From positions 968,501 through 1,032,500 of the forward strand of contig JACVTC010000008.1 of NCBI GenBank assembly GCA_016946835.1: DNA of 64,000 bases. Direction: 5' to 3'. The notes under the pieces are model-generated. The model did no database searches, had not been told where the DNA came from, and worked only from the letters and a program-made list of their open reading frames with translations. This document shows, in pieces, positions 1-12,277 of this stretch. Made by a program: the position numbers and the translations under genes. Source of the DNA: Neocallimastix lanati (nom. inval.). Its lineage: Eukaryota > Neocallimastigomycota > Neocallimastigomycetes > Neocallimastigales > Neocallimastigaceae. The first letter of the stretch is position 1. Every line of letters starts with the position of its first letter.

Positions 1-3000
1 ATATTCCGTTCACCCTCTCTGTTTGACCATCAGTCTGCGGATGGTTAGCGGTGGAAAGAGTCAAATTAATGTTCAATAACTCGCAAAGGCGGTTCCAAAA
101 TTCAGAAGTAAATTGCGTACCTCTATCCGAAACAATGGAATCAGGAAAGCCATGTAACCTAAAGATATGGTTAATAAAAGAATCGGCAGCAATTGAAGCA
201 GTTGGAAGACAACGTAAAGGAATAAAATGTACCATTTTAGTCAGTCTATCTACAACAGTCATGACAGTGGTCATATCTTTGGATTTCGGTAATTCAACAA
301 TAAAATCCATGGAGATGTCTGACCATGGTCTGTCGGGAATAGACAAAGGAGATAAAAGACCGTAGGGTTTATGTCTTGGAACTTTAACTTTGCAGTAAGT
401 TTCACAGGACTTAACAAACTTTTTAACATCATTACGTAACTTAGGCCACCAAAAGTTACGATTAATCAAATCAAATGTTTTGCGTACACCGAAATGACCA
501 GCAGTAACAGAGTCATGGTGTATTTCAAGAACTCTTGTGCGAAGATTCTGAGGGACATAAATTAAGTTATCAAAAAGTAAGAAACCTTCCTTATCAATTT
601 TACACTTATCAATAAATTTAATAGGTGGATTAACATTACTATTATTTAAAATAAAGGATTTAATTTTTATAAAAAGATCATCATAATTTAAAGATTTCAA
701 AATAGAATTAATTAAGGACTCGTCACATGAGTTACGATTAATAACACAACAGGAAACATCACGAGAACAATCAAATAAATGATCACTTCTTCTTGACAAA
801 ATATCTGGTTTACCAGATTTTTTACCGGAACGATACACATGATTAAAATCGAAACGAGAAAGAAATTCATACCAACGAATTTGTCGTTGAGAAAGTAGCT
901 CAGGCTTCCTAGGAAAAGTAAGGTTTTTATGATCAGTATAAATAGTAAATGGATGGCGAGCACCTTCAAGGTAATGATGCCATTCTTCCAAAGCAACTTT
1001 AATTGCAAGAAGCTCTTTATCATAAATGGGGTAATTTAGTTGAGATTTGGTTAGACTGGTAGAAATAAAAGCAATTGGGTGTAACTGACCATCAAATTCT
1101 TGGGAAAGTATAGCTCCAACAGCGAAATTAGAAGCATCAGTTTCCACAATGAAAGGTTTGTTACTATCAGGATTTCTTAAAATTGGAGCAGAAGTAAAAA
1201 GTTCTTTTAATTTATCAAAGGATTTTTGTTGATCAGAACCCCAGAGAAATGGAACATTTTTCCTGGTAAGTTTATGTAAGGGACGTGCAATCTTAGCAAA
1301 ATCCTTGATAAAAATTCTATAATAATTACATAATCCAATAAATGATTGTATTTCCTTTACATTAGAAGGAACAGGCCAATCTAGGATAGCTTTAACCTTT
1401 TCAGGATCAACTTTCAAACCATCTTTTGATAAAATGTAACCAAGGAAAGTGGTTTCAGTAACATCGAATTCACATTTCTCTAATTTAATGTACAAGTTAT
1501 TTTCTAATAATTTTTTAAGCACCTTTTTAACGTGTTCATGATGTTCCTCTAAACTATTCGAATAAATTAATATATCATCAATGTAAGAAATAACAAAATC
1601 ATCTAAGTAATCGCTAAGAACATCATTTATAAAATGCTGGAAGGTGGCTGGAGCATTTTTTAAGCCAAAAGGCATAACTAAATATTCAAAATGACCATAT
1701 CGAGTACGAAATGCAGTCTTGTACTCATCACCTTCTTTAATTCTTACTAAATTATAGGCAGACTTTAAGTCCAACTTGGTAAAATATTTTGCACCTTTAA
1801 CTCTATCTAATAATTCACTTATTAAAGGAAGAGGATAAGAATTACGGATGGTCATTTCATTCAATTTTCTATAATCAACACATAATCTCAATGAACCATC
1901 TTTCTTTTTAACAAATAATACAGGTGCACCAGCGGGTGATTTGGATTTCCTAATGAATCATTTTTCTAAATTTTCTTTTATATACTTTTTTAGTTCATCT
2001 CGTTCTGCCTCAGTTAAAGGATATATTGGACCATAAAATAATTTTGAATTATCCTTTAATCTTATTTCACAGTCATATTCACGATGTGGAGGGAGTACGT
2101 TGCAATTTCTTGAATACTTCTGCGTAATTGTTATAAATAGGAGGTATTCCTATAATTTTTTGATTTAATTTATTCTCAAAATTACTAATTTTCAATATAA
2201 CACAAATTTTTCACAGAACACTTTTTAGAAATATACTTTTTATTTTCATCTTTATTTAAATTATCATTATGATTACAATTTTTTGTTACATTTTTACATA
2301 AAACATCAATTTTACAAATTTTATTTAATTCATCTAAATTAATATTATTACTATCACTAAATTCATAAATTTCATCATCATTATCAAACATAAAACTATC
2401 ATTTACATCACTATCATAATTAATTATACAAAAATTTTTTACATCATTAAGTTCTTCTTTTTCACTACAAGTTTTAATACGAGTGCGACGACCTCTAATC
2501 GTAATTTCTTCATCAGAATCCATATCGGAATCAGATTCGAAGGAATACTTACGCTTAAGATTATTCTTTTCCTTTGTTAAGGAAAGTTCTTCATATGGTT
2601 CTTTTCCTTTAGTAGAAATTTTGTTTAACTTCTTTTTATTTTTATTTTTTCTATTCCTTTTTCCTACGTTGCAATGTCGAGCACAGTATCCTGAACTGAA
2701 AGAGATTTTCTTTGAATCATGGTAGTTGATAGGGCAATGCTTTTCGATCCAAGGGAGTCCTAAAATAATATCAACATCAGGAATACGGAGGGCATATAAT
2801 TGGATGACCTCAAAATGGTTCTTGAAACGGAGAATACATTTTTCGGTTATATTTTTGACTGTAGATAAACCATATCCCAGACCGGCAACTTTGAAAGGAT
2901 TTTCCGCTTTCATAAGTTTTATATTATTAACTCTTGAAATTCTGGATGAATACAATTAATATCAGAACCAGAATCAATAAAAACTTTCATTTCTACTTCT

Positions 3001-3295
3001 TTAGAATCATTAGTTTTAATATAGAAGTCAAGGATATTAGTTTTCCCTTTAAAATTCTTATTCTCGAATTCAACAATTTCCAAAATTTTATGAACATTTT
3101 CATTATCATTAATTAATTTAATTCTTCTGACGGAGGAAGAGGGGAGAGAAGTATTAGAAGAGGAGGCTTCATCATTCGGAATTTTATTGATCACCTTGAA
3201 ATTTTTTGGTTTCTTCTTATTAGGGCAATTGAATTGTAAATGCCCGGCCTTCCCACAAATAAAGCGTAAAGCTTTTCTTCTTCTTTCTTCTTGGC
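1..3295 (-). pseudogene. Ty3/gypsy retrotransposon pol (protease, RT, RNase H, integrase), decayed, runs off left edge
   Basis: Reading leftwards on the minus strand: a zinc-knuckle remnant (about 3255-3225, ending CGKAGHLQFNC but with Arg where the first Cys should be), an aspartic protease (FIDSGSD near 2975, LGLPWIEKHCPIN near 2740), an acidic Lys/Asp linker, reverse transcriptase (DGSLRLCVDYRKLN, FEYLVMPFGLKNAPATF, catalytic SYIDDILIYS near 1575), RNase H (VETDASNF, YTDHKNL) and an integrase core (SDRGTQF near 110, NHPQTDGQTERVNG at the edge). The frame is open from about 1955 to position 1. Upstream it is broken by an in-frame TGA at about 1958 (LEK-stop-FIR, where the related element at 14.6-15 kb has Gly) and by frameshifts near 2100, 2187 and 2940. 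The gag gene is missing: the homology ends near 3295. It belongs to the same superfamily as the 12-15 kb element but is a different family. Confidence 0.93.
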
Positions 3296-3307
3296 TAAGC
3301 TATTGAT

Positions 3308-3360
3308 TGCTAGTCAGCTATTGTATCTTCAGGAAAAGACTAGCAGAAAAACCTGAAGAT
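3308..3360. other. Two interleaved perfect inverted repeats (pseudoknot-compatible)
   Basis: TGCTAGTC (3308-3315) pairs with GACTAGCA (3338-3345), and ATCTTCAGG (3325-3333) pairs with CCTGAAGAT (3352-3360). The order A-B-A'-B' is that of an H-type pseudoknot, with spacers of 9, 4 and 6 bases. It lies just outside the truncated gag end of the gypsy element and marks the change to pure AT sequence. The function is unknown, and folding is an inference from complementarity only. Confidence 0.5.
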
Positions 3361-6300
3361 TTTCTTAATTGCAATAATATTAGAACGAATTATATTTCAA
3401 GGAAATTTATTATTTAATTTATCTAATATTATTGTAAATCATTAAAAATTAAATCTATTATTTAATTTATTTATTATTTAATATTATTATGATAATTATT
3501 TAGAAAAATTTTAAAACTTTAACTATTAAAGTTTGCTATTAATTTATGGTTTAATTTTTTAATTTATTTTTATTTATTTAATAATTTTGTATATGAATCA
3601 GCGATATTAAAATAATTTACCTAAAATTAATTTAACAAAATTTAGTAATAAAATAATGATAAATATAGTTTTATTTGTAAAATTATAATAATTTTATTAT
3701 TATTAAATTTTATTATTCTAAATTTTATTATTCTAAATTTTATTTTTTAATATTTAATTTTATTATACTTATGTATTTTAATTTTTTAATTAATAAAATT
3801 TATATTTAGATTAATTTCTTTTATTTTAATTAATAAAATTTATATTTCTTACATCGTGGTACAAACCACAGTAGAAATATATATTATTGTACTATAATAT
3901 AACAATAATAATTATTTACTATAAATATCTAAATATATTTTATATAATTTAATACGAATTGATTGGAAATAATTACTTATAAAAATATAATATGTATCAT
4001 ACCTAATTAGAAATTATCTCTGATTGGATAATAAAATAAGATTTGAATAAAAACAATTAGAAATAAAAAGAGAGAAATAAGAATTATGAACGAGAGAGAA
4101 TTAATTAAAAATAAGGAACTTTATTTAGTTTAGTTAATAAAAAAATATTATTGTTGTAGGAACTAATTATCAATTAATAGAGAGAGATTATTTATAATAG
4201 GGTTATAAATACATGTAATTAATAATTGTAATAAAATAAATTAAATAAAATTAATAAAGACAAAATAAAATAAATATGCTTTAAAGAGATAAATAATTTA
4301 TTTATCAATAATATTATTTGTATAAAATTCTCTGTCTTCAAAGCCCTTAACTGGTACAATTAACATCGACCGTACCATTCGTGATAAGAATGTTCAAAAT
4401 AATGCATTCTTAATTAAATTTATGATTTATTTCTAATACATTATGTGTACATTATTATTTTTGTACTTTAATAAATTTTTAAATTCAAAGATCAAAAATT
4501 AAATAATTATATTAAATTTTGTATTTTTATATTAAATCTTATATTAATAGTAATATTTTTATATATTTAAAACTTATATATTAGCAATATTAATAACAGA
4601 TCTTATTTTTTTTATTTTTATATTAATAATCAAAATTTGTATTAATAATATTTTTATATATTGATAATTATAATTTATATATTATATTTTTAACTTTTAT
4701 TATAAAATTTTATATTAAAATGTTTTATTATATATTGAAAAATATTTTTTTTATTAAAAATTTTTATATTAGAATAGATTTTTATTTTTATTTGAATATT
4801 TTAACAGATTGTAATAATAATTATAGCCAATTAAATAAATTCTTATTAGTAATATTTTAGATAGATTATAAAAAAAAAAAAATGTTTTATTAATATTATA
4901 AATGTATTTTATCTATATTGTTATAATTAAATTTTATATAATTGATTATAAAAATCAATTTAAATTTAATAATTTTTATAAAAAAATAAAATGAAATAAT
5001 ATAAAATTTAGTGGTAAAAACAACTTTTATGCCTTAAAAAAAGTATAAATAGTTATAAATTTTGCTACCAATTTTTATAAAATCAACAACGAAGCAATTA
5101 ATCAATTAATAAATTAAAAATAAATAAATAAATAAAATATGTGTATTTACTTATTGTTTTTATTTAATTCTCTAAACCTTAACATTTGTTGGAACGTTAC
5201 GTTCAGAAAAATATTAATTTCTTAAATTTAAAAAAATAACCTAATCAAAAAAAAAAAATTAAATTATTTAAATTTATATTTAATTAGTTTATAAGTAATT
5301 AAATAATGATAATTATTTAACAAACAATTAAATTATTAAATTAAAGTATATTTTTAATTAAAAATTAGTATTTTTATTTATGTAAATAATAAATTAAATA
5401 GTTAAATAATTCTAAGTTACTAACATTTCTAAATAATATATATTTAAAATAAATATTGTTAATTATTCTTAAAGTATATTTAGTTAAAATATATTAAATA
5501 TTCAATTTATATTATTAATTAAATAGTATAAAAATTATAAAATAAAATTAGGAAAATAATTAAATAGTATAAAAATATTAAAGTAAAATTTTAAAAACAT
5601 ATATAAATAGGAAAATTTACAAAAAAATAAAAAAAGAATTGGAGGAGAAATAATAGTAATAAAAAAAAATAAATAAAATAAAATAAATAAATATTAAAAG
5701 AAAATATTAAGTATAGAGCATTACGCCCCATTGTTGATCCGTACTAGCTTATTTACTTCAAATAAACATATATAAAAATGATAAAAAGAAAAAAAATATA
5801 AAATGTTTATAATAATAAAATTATTTAAAATTAAAATAGTTATAATAAAAAAATATTATATATTATAAAATTATTTATAATAAAAATAATTATCTATAAA
5901 TTGTTTTTAATAAAATAAATACAGAAATATTTAATTCCGTATAAAATTAAATCGTTTGACAATACTAACTATTATTTTTATTGTTTTCTCTAAAATAGAT
6001 TATTATTTTCTGTATTCTTTTTATAATAATAAACTTTATGAGAATATGATATTAATAATTTACAAGAATACTAAATTATATATTAATTGATAAATTAAAA
6101 TATTATTAGAATAGATAGTTAAAATTTTAAATATAAATAAATCATTATAATAATTATACAACTATATTTTAAAATAGATACTTTAGAATAGGTTAATTTT
6201 AAAATATATTAATATTAAAATAACATTCATAATATAATAATATAAATAAATTTATATGTTAATGTTCAATTCAAGATTCATGTAAAAAAACAATAAAAGG

Positions 6301-6446
6301 TAGAAATTTTCTTTCTTTTGAAAAGGGACAATAAAATAAAATAAAAAATTTATAAAATACTTTTATTTAAACGAATTAAAAATTTATTTATAATATTTAA
6401 TATTGTGTTTTTAAAATATTATATGTGATCTGTGCCATATCATTTT
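3361..6446. other. AT-rich intergenic sequence with possible LTR debris
   Basis: About 3 kb of nearly pure A/T with no credible gene. A few islands contain G and C: 3843-3875 (a GTGGT/ACCAC hairpin), 4325-4395, 5180-5215 (begins TGTTGGAACG, LTR-like) and 5715-5750. They look like fragments of decayed LTRs, but I cannot match them to any element in the window. Confidence 0.4.
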
Positions 6447-7020
6447 AAAAGGTAAGTTTATTATTAACTAAAATAACGAATAATAACTAATTTTAAAGGC
6501 CAAGATAATTTCACACCTCCCTATTCGAGTTGTTAATAATAAACACTAAAATTAATTATATTTATGATTATTTATATGTAATACGCTAGAATATAGCGCA
6601 TCAATTTATAACTCTATTTGTTATTAGTTACTGGGCTTACACAGGGTAAATTTATTTATTTAATAATTAAATGTTTATTTATTAATATTAATATTTATTT
6701 TAACAATTTACGTTAATAGTAACGCTAGTGCGTTACAGTTACAAGTTCAATTATTATTTATACATGTTAATAATTTTATATGATTGGTAAATAATTTAAT
6801 TTAACTTAATTTACTAATCAACCAAATAAAATTATATTTAACTAAATATTTAACTATATAATTAACTATAAAAATAAACTATAAAATAATAAAATTTAAT
6901 GTACGAAATTTAAGAAAAGATTTTATTTGATTAGCTGAAATTACTAACTGTATAGAAATACGTTACGTAACCATAGAACTATCGTTGGATAGGCTTAAAG
7001 TTACCATGTATCTATTACAT
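6447..7020 (-). repeat. Solo LTR, gypsy family C
   Basis: This segment matches 25372-25910 along its whole length in the same orientation. Shared landmarks are AATATAGCGCA, TTAGTTACTGGGCTTACAC, GTAACGCTAGTGCGTTACAG and ATAGGCTTAA followed by TTACCATGTATCT. The second copy is directly attached to the 3' end of a gypsy integrase on the minus strand, so both are read as minus-strand LTRs. No internal region adjoins this copy, which makes it a solo LTR. The exact termini are uncertain by about 10 bases, and no clean target duplication is visible. Confidence 0.8.
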
Positions 7021-7024
7021 GAAT

Positions 7025-7449
7025 TGTTGAAAAAGAACCAATAATTATTAAATTGTTATAATTTTCATAATATATTACAAATATTCCTATTATAATTATT
7101 ATTGATTCTTAATTAAACTAAACTTTCCTATATTCTTCCTTCATGGAAATTCTAAAATATTGATAGTAAATATTATTATTATAATAGTTTAGTTATATTA
7201 TTAATTAATTTATTTAGTTTAGTCAATATGTTTAATAAATAGTTTCATTTAGTTAAAAAAAATTAGTTTAATAAATAGTTTTAATAATTAACTTAATTAT
7301 TAGTTAAATAATTAGTTAAAAAAAATATTTAATAAAACCAAGTTTAATAAACAAATAAATAAATAAATAATTAAATAAAAATAAATAAAAAAAAATAACA
7401 AAATAAATTGTTTTTATTGTAATCCTTTTATTTCTTATATAACCGAACA
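7025..7449 (+). repeat. 5' LTR of gypsy element A
   Basis: Begins TGTTGAAAAAG, resembling the start of the LTR at 15294 (TGTTGAAATTA), and ends in CA seven bases before a primer-binding site. It abuts the solo LTR on its left. The partner 3' LTR is absent because the element is truncated on the right, so the LTR call rests on the terminal dinucleotides, the PBS and the downstream gag/pol. Confidence 0.6.
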
Positions 7450-7456
7450 TTAGAAA

Positions 7457-7474
7457 TGGTGGAGACATTGGGAT
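7457..7474 (+). promoter_or_regulatory. Primer-binding site of gypsy element A
   Basis: TGGTGGAGACATTGGGAT begins with TGG, the complement of a tRNA 3' CCA. Its reverse complement reads like the 3' T-stem and acceptor strand of a tRNA. A near-identical site lies at 16215 behind another LTR. This is the expected start point of minus-strand DNA synthesis. Confidence 0.65.
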
Positions 7475-8205
7475 ATAAGAAATAAAAGTAAGGAAAGATA
7501 AAAATTATAAAAAGGAAAAAGGAAAAATTTTTGTTAATTATAATTATAAAAAAAAAAAAAATATTAAAATTTTAGTTTATTAATTGTGATATATAAAATT
7601 CAAAAATCTTATAATTACTATATACTTGCATATAGTATTTCACAGCGGTATACTAAGTAGAAGTTGTGTTTAAAAATATAAAAATAATTAAATAAAAGAG
7701 AGTAGAATAGGGAAGTCTCTTGTAGAAGCGAGAGAGTAAAGGATTTTAGAATAAGATTATAAATTACCAGTAAGTTGGATATTGAAAAAGCCGTAAATTC
7801 CATGTTTCAATTGGTAGACACAATAGAAAACTTTATTTATAATTGACGGTTCTAAGATCGAGGTTGAAAATCGTAGAAAGACGGCCTGCGGGTTTCGAAT
7901 ATTTTATTTAATAATAATATATGCAAATGAAATAATAATAAAAAAAAAATTTCTTTTGATTCTTAAATATATAATTAGCAGTTGGAAATAACTGATTATA
8001 TATATTATACTTCTTAATTTTAATTACAGACCGTCGAAAGGATTTCGAGTCAACTATAGGAAGAATAGACTGTCAAAAGGATTTTTGAGTCTAAAAATTT
8101 AATTTATATTATTTTATAAAATCAATAATAATTGCTCTAATAAAAAATAATAAATTTTTTTTTATTAAGTTGGAATATTTATTAATACACTTTTTATTAT
8201 CAAAG
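7475..8205 (+). other. Untranslated leader of gypsy element A
   Basis: No gene is seen here. The stretch holds a G/C-containing island at 7780-7900 with tRNA-like fragments, and two imperfect copies of a short motif (GTCGAAAGGATTTCGAGTC near 8033 and GTCAAAAGGATTTTTGAGTC near 8073). It ends at the ATG of gag. Confidence 0.5.
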
Positions 8206-9104
8206 ATGACTAACCGTGAAATCGATTTCATATCTTTGAAGAAGGAACTCAAAGATATTGAAAAATTAACCAAGGATAACTTAGATATTAAGACTTGGGC
8301 CTCAGAAATACAACTATGGATTGAGCTTGAAGAAGTTACTAATCCAAAGAAAATATTTATTGCATGCTTTTTAACATCTATGGGTGAACCAAGGAAGGTA
8401 ATTCAAGAATTGAAGAATAATTTGGATAATTACAATAGTGATGATGAAGATGAAGATAATTAGGAAAGTGACAAAAAAATGATACTTCTTATCCTACATT
8501 CTCAGAGATTATTGATGCATTAGAGGGGTTTTATGGCATTAAGGAAAATCAAAATTTATTAGTAAGAGAAATCCGTTCCTTAAGAATAAAACATAATGAA
8601 AAAGTGAAAGATTTTAACACACGCTTTAGATCTTTATATTTGAAACTATACAAGAAGCATAAGAAGCCAGTAAGTGTTTTAGATTACGTGGATTCTTTAA
8701 GAAACAATGAAGAAGCATGGAAAAGACTCTCCTTACAAAATGATATTTCTTTAAAACAAGCTTATAATGCCGCTGAAAAGGTAGATAGATTAATGATTAA
8801 CCAAACCAGACTTACAAATCAAGAGAATTACCGTCGAAGTAATTATAATAGTTATAATACTTTCAAACGTAATTCTCCCTCTATACCTTATAAGAAGAAA
8901 TTAGAGTCTGAAGATCTAAAAAGAACTAATGTATATGTTATAATAACTCGAAAATATTTGGACAGAATTCCAAGGAACTTTGAACCAATTGGTATAAGCT
9001 GTGGACGCATCCGTCTTGCTACTAACAAGGATGAGTACTCAGAGAGTGTCATAATTAGAGTACCCATTCGAATTAACAATTTTACTATGACTGTAAATTG
9101 TTGA
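8206..9104 (+). pseudogene. gag of gypsy element A, frameshifted and internally deleted
   Basis: The likely start is the ATG at 8206 (MTNREIDFISLKK). The first segment stops at 8461 after an acidic stretch. The capsid-like part continues in another frame from about 8490 to 9104 (EIIDALEGFYGIKENQN, VKDFNTRFRSLYLKL, LKQAYNAAEKVDRLM), which is typical retrotransposon Gag capsid sequence. The Asn/Arg-rich tail then jumps directly to protease-like residues (ITRKYLDRIPRNFEPIG). The CCHC zinc knuckle and the protease D-S/T-G active site that should lie between are missing, so an internal deletion near 8915-8940 is inferred. Confidence 0.8.
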
Positions 9105-11013
9105 ATTGTAGAAAAAGAAGATCCATTCTATGATGTTTTAATAAATCTTAAAACACAAGCAGTTCATAAACTATTCATACATCCCGTATTAAACAGTCTT
9201 TATAGATTCTCAACTAAAGGACTCATTGAAAAGATTGCACGGTTAAATAATGATTTTGAAGAAGAACCAAAACTTTTATGTTCAGTAGCAAAAATTGACG
9301 ATAAAAAGAAGTTAATATTAAAGCAAAGTTAAAAACCATTGAAGGATTACCTCCCTAAGATTATATACATAATGATATTTTTAAAAATACTCTAAATTAA
9401 GATTATCAAGATAAAATTCTTAAATTATTGGAGGATAACATAGAAATTGTTGCGACTACCTCGGAAGAATTAACACCATCAGATTTGACTCCCCATAAAA
9501 TTGAATTAAAAGAAGGAACTAAACCGGTTAAGCAGAAGAGTTATAAGTTAACAAAATTTAAATATGATATTCTGAAAGAATTACTGATTAACCTAATTGA
9601 AAGGAAATTAATTGAACCATCTTATTCAACTTGGAGTTCTCCAGTAGTATTGGTTCCAAAACCAAATGGAAAATGGAAGTTATGTGTTGATTACAGAAAA
9701 GTTAACGAAGCAACTGAAAAAGACTCTTACGCATTACCTTATATCGACGAAATATTTGATAGTCTACAAGGTGCAAAAAGTTTTACTACCATGGATCTTT
9801 ACTCTGGTTACCATCAAATATTAATGAATGATGAAAGTGTAGAAATCACTACCTTTACTACTAAATTCGGAAATTATCAATTCAAAGTCATGCCTTTTAG
9901 TCTTACGAACGCTCCAGCTATTTTTCAACGTGAGATGAATCAAATCCTTTTTCCATTAATAGATGTATGTATATACAATTTTATCGATGACGTACTAATA
10001 TATTCCAAAAGTGTTGAAGAACATCTTACCCATATCCAACAAGTCCTTGAAATTTTTCGTAAACACAAATTGAAAAATCAATATAGAAAAATGCCAATTC
10101 TTTAGGACAGAAGTAGAAGTGCTTGGTCATAAACTATCTACTAAAGGATTGAGTCCAATAGAAAGTAAAATAAAAGCTATTAAAAAGTGGAATCCTCCCA
10201 CTAATATTCACGAACTAGGGTCATTCTTAGGGACAGTCGGTTACTACCAAAAATTTATTTTTAACTATTCTAAAATAACTGCTCCTTTATGTAAACTTTT
10301 ACGTAAGAACATAAAGTATGTCTGGAATGATGAACAACAAGTATATTTTGAAAAGCTGAAAGAATGTTTAATAAATGCACCTATCCTTAAATTTCCCAAC
10401 TTTAGTAAACCCTTTATTATCAGAACAGATGCCTCCTATGATGGACTCGGAGGAGTACTACTTCAAAAGGATGAAATCACTGGTAAAGAACATCCTGCTC
10501 ATTATATAAGTCGTACCTTATCGAAGTCAGAGAAAAATTATGGAATAACAGACTTGGAAGGTTTAGCTTTATACTTTGCTTTAGAAAAGTTAAAATCATA
10601 CATTATGGGAAATCCGCACACTACCATAATTTATACTGATCATAGACCTTTATTTGGGCTTTTTAAGAACAAGGAACAGAAGAATACTCGACAAACAAGA
10701 TGGTGTTTAACAGCAAGTTCCTTAGATGTTGATATTCGTTACGAACCTGAAAAAAAGAATGTCTTAGCAGATGCATTGTCTCGAATGAAGTGTGAAAATG
10801 ATAAGAATTTGCTAGCCATGAAAGTTACTCAAGAAAAAGATGAAACATTATTGTCTAAAGTAATTAAAGACTTTATATCGGAAAAATTTACCACTATTGA
10901 CGGTGAAGACTATTTTGTAGACGGAAATACTTATAGGAAATTAGTCACTGATACAGCCGAAAAAGTTAAACTAATTTTAACAGCTCATGAAATTGTTCAT
11001 GAAGGCTATTACA
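9105..11013 (+). pseudogene. pol of gypsy element A (RT-RNase H, integrase cut off)
   Basis: In order: the protease remnant's end (EKEDPFYDVLINLKTQ), a linker with two in-frame TAA codons, then reverse transcriptase in one frame to about 10085 (NGKWKLCVDYRKVNEA, MDLYSGYHQI, FKVMPFSLTNAPAIFQ, catalytic NFIDDVLIYS with Phe where Tyr or a similar residue is usual). A one-base frameshift near 10088 is followed by the RT thumb and RNase H (IRTDASYDGLGGVLLQ, YTDHRPLFGLF, VLADALSRM). The sequence stops in the integrase HHCC zinc finger (AHEIVHEGYY), where the LTR of element B begins at 11014. Stops include a TGA at 9102-9104 and the linker TAAs. No DDE integrase core is present. The element cannot be autonomous. 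Confidence 0.92.
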
Positions 11014-11703
11014 TGTTAAGATTTTAATATATTTTATGTTTTAAATTTAAATAAAATAATATGTTTTATTAAAATTTTACTAAGTCAATATGTCTATATA
11101 GTAATATGCTATATAGATATATAATAATAATAATAATAAATATTTAAATGGTTTAGTTTAATAAAAATTTATTTATAATAAACTTTAATAATTAAAATTA
11201 TTTAATTATTTTTATTTATAATAATTATCTATAAACTTACTATTAAGGTAATTTTACAATAATCTTACAAAGAACATAAAAGATAGATTTTTACATCTTT
11301 CTTTTATACTTTGTAAGTTACATAATAATAATATTTAATTATAAGATATTAATAATATAGTAATATAAATATTAATAAGATATAAAGATAAATTTAATTA
11401 TATAATTAATTTGAATAATTGAAATTAATATAGATATGTTATAAACATATATAAAAACATAATATAAATAAAATACACGTTACGTCAAATATATCATTGT
11501 AATTAATTATTAATATAAACCTTATTTATTAATATTCTCAGAATTATTAGGCCTAAGATAACCCTTTAAATATTAAACAAGAATTTATATTAATTATTAA
11601 TTATTTAAATATATATATTATTTATAATTAAATAAATAATATTTTTAATTATTGAAATGTAAATAACTGAAATTGAGATTTCAATTTAGTTATAATTTCA
11701 ACA
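11014..11703 (-). repeat. 3' LTR of gypsy element B (interrupts element A)
   Basis: On the minus strand it starts at 11703 with TGTTGAAATT, directly after the polypurine tract GGGAGGGCGT, and is taken to end at 11014 in the dinucleotide CA, where element A's integrase reading is broken. About 200 bp at the start match the plus-oriented LTR at 15294 as its reverse complement. The far part is more diverged or differs by indels (690 versus about 916 bp), so the left end is inferred from the disruption of A. Confidence 0.65.
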
Positions 11704-11820
11704 ACGCCCTCCCATAAAAATCGGATTCAAGACGATTTTTGTGTAACGATAAGGAGGTCCAAATATTTATTAAAAAAATTTTTTGAAATTTCATAAATTA
11801 AAAATTTTTTAATTTCAAAG
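11500..11820. repeat. Left arm of ~310-bp inverted repeat around gypsy B
   Basis: This segment (3' UTR, polypurine tract and LTR start) is the reverse complement of about 15183-15505, with few mismatches. Shared landmarks include the AAAAATCG hairpin, the GGGAGGGCG purine tract and TATCTTAGGCCTAAT. LTRs normally repeat directly, so an inverted arrangement means rearrangement or two elements meeting head to tail. Confidence 0.8.
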
Positions 11821-12277
11821 GAAGAAGGTCATTTGAGTCCTTTTAAATTTTTATAGGAAACCCTTTTCAAGTGACCATTTCATTGAAATTGTGAAATTTC
11901 TAAAATTTAATAAAATTAAAATTTTGTTAATAAAATTGATGGTTGGGAATATAATGGTGCCATTTTTGAATGAATTTGATTTAGAATTTTTGAAATTGAA
12001 ATTTTGAAATTTTAATTTCAATTTACTTCTTAATTTGTTGCATTAAATCTTAAAAAAATGAAAATTATAATAATTTATAAAATTTTGATTATATTGAATT
12101 ATAAATTGATTGTTAAGAGTGCAATATAGCTATATTTTTTTGAATTTTGAAATTTTGAAATTGCAATTTCATTTTAGAAATATTAAAAAATTAAAATTAA
12201 CTTAAAAAATAGATAATAATAAAGTAATAGTTAAAAAATTAATAATCAAAAATAAAATTTCCAAATTTTTTTTTTTT
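11704..12277 (-). other. 3' untranslated region of gypsy B with polypurine tract and stem-loop
   Basis: The polypurine tract, ATGGGAGGGCG on the minus strand, lies at 11704-11714 immediately before the LTR. Next to it (11716-11740) is a perfect 8-bp stem AAAAATCG/CGATTTTT around a 9-base loop. The remainder to the integrase stop codon is A/T-rich with repeated GAAATTTTGAAATTT-like words. No gene is seen. Confidence 0.7.

Noticed and set aside
51-1023. Short frames on either strand inside the left gypsy element
   Set aside because: Out-of-frame shadows of the RNase H and integrase reading, which is in another minus-strand frame.
7789-7884. tRNA-like sequence (TTTCAATTGGTAGAC, flanking GCCGT/ACGGC)
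   Set aside because: A D-arm-like word and a 5-bp outer pairing are present, but no acceptable T-arm, anticodon stem or length. It lies in a retroelement leader.
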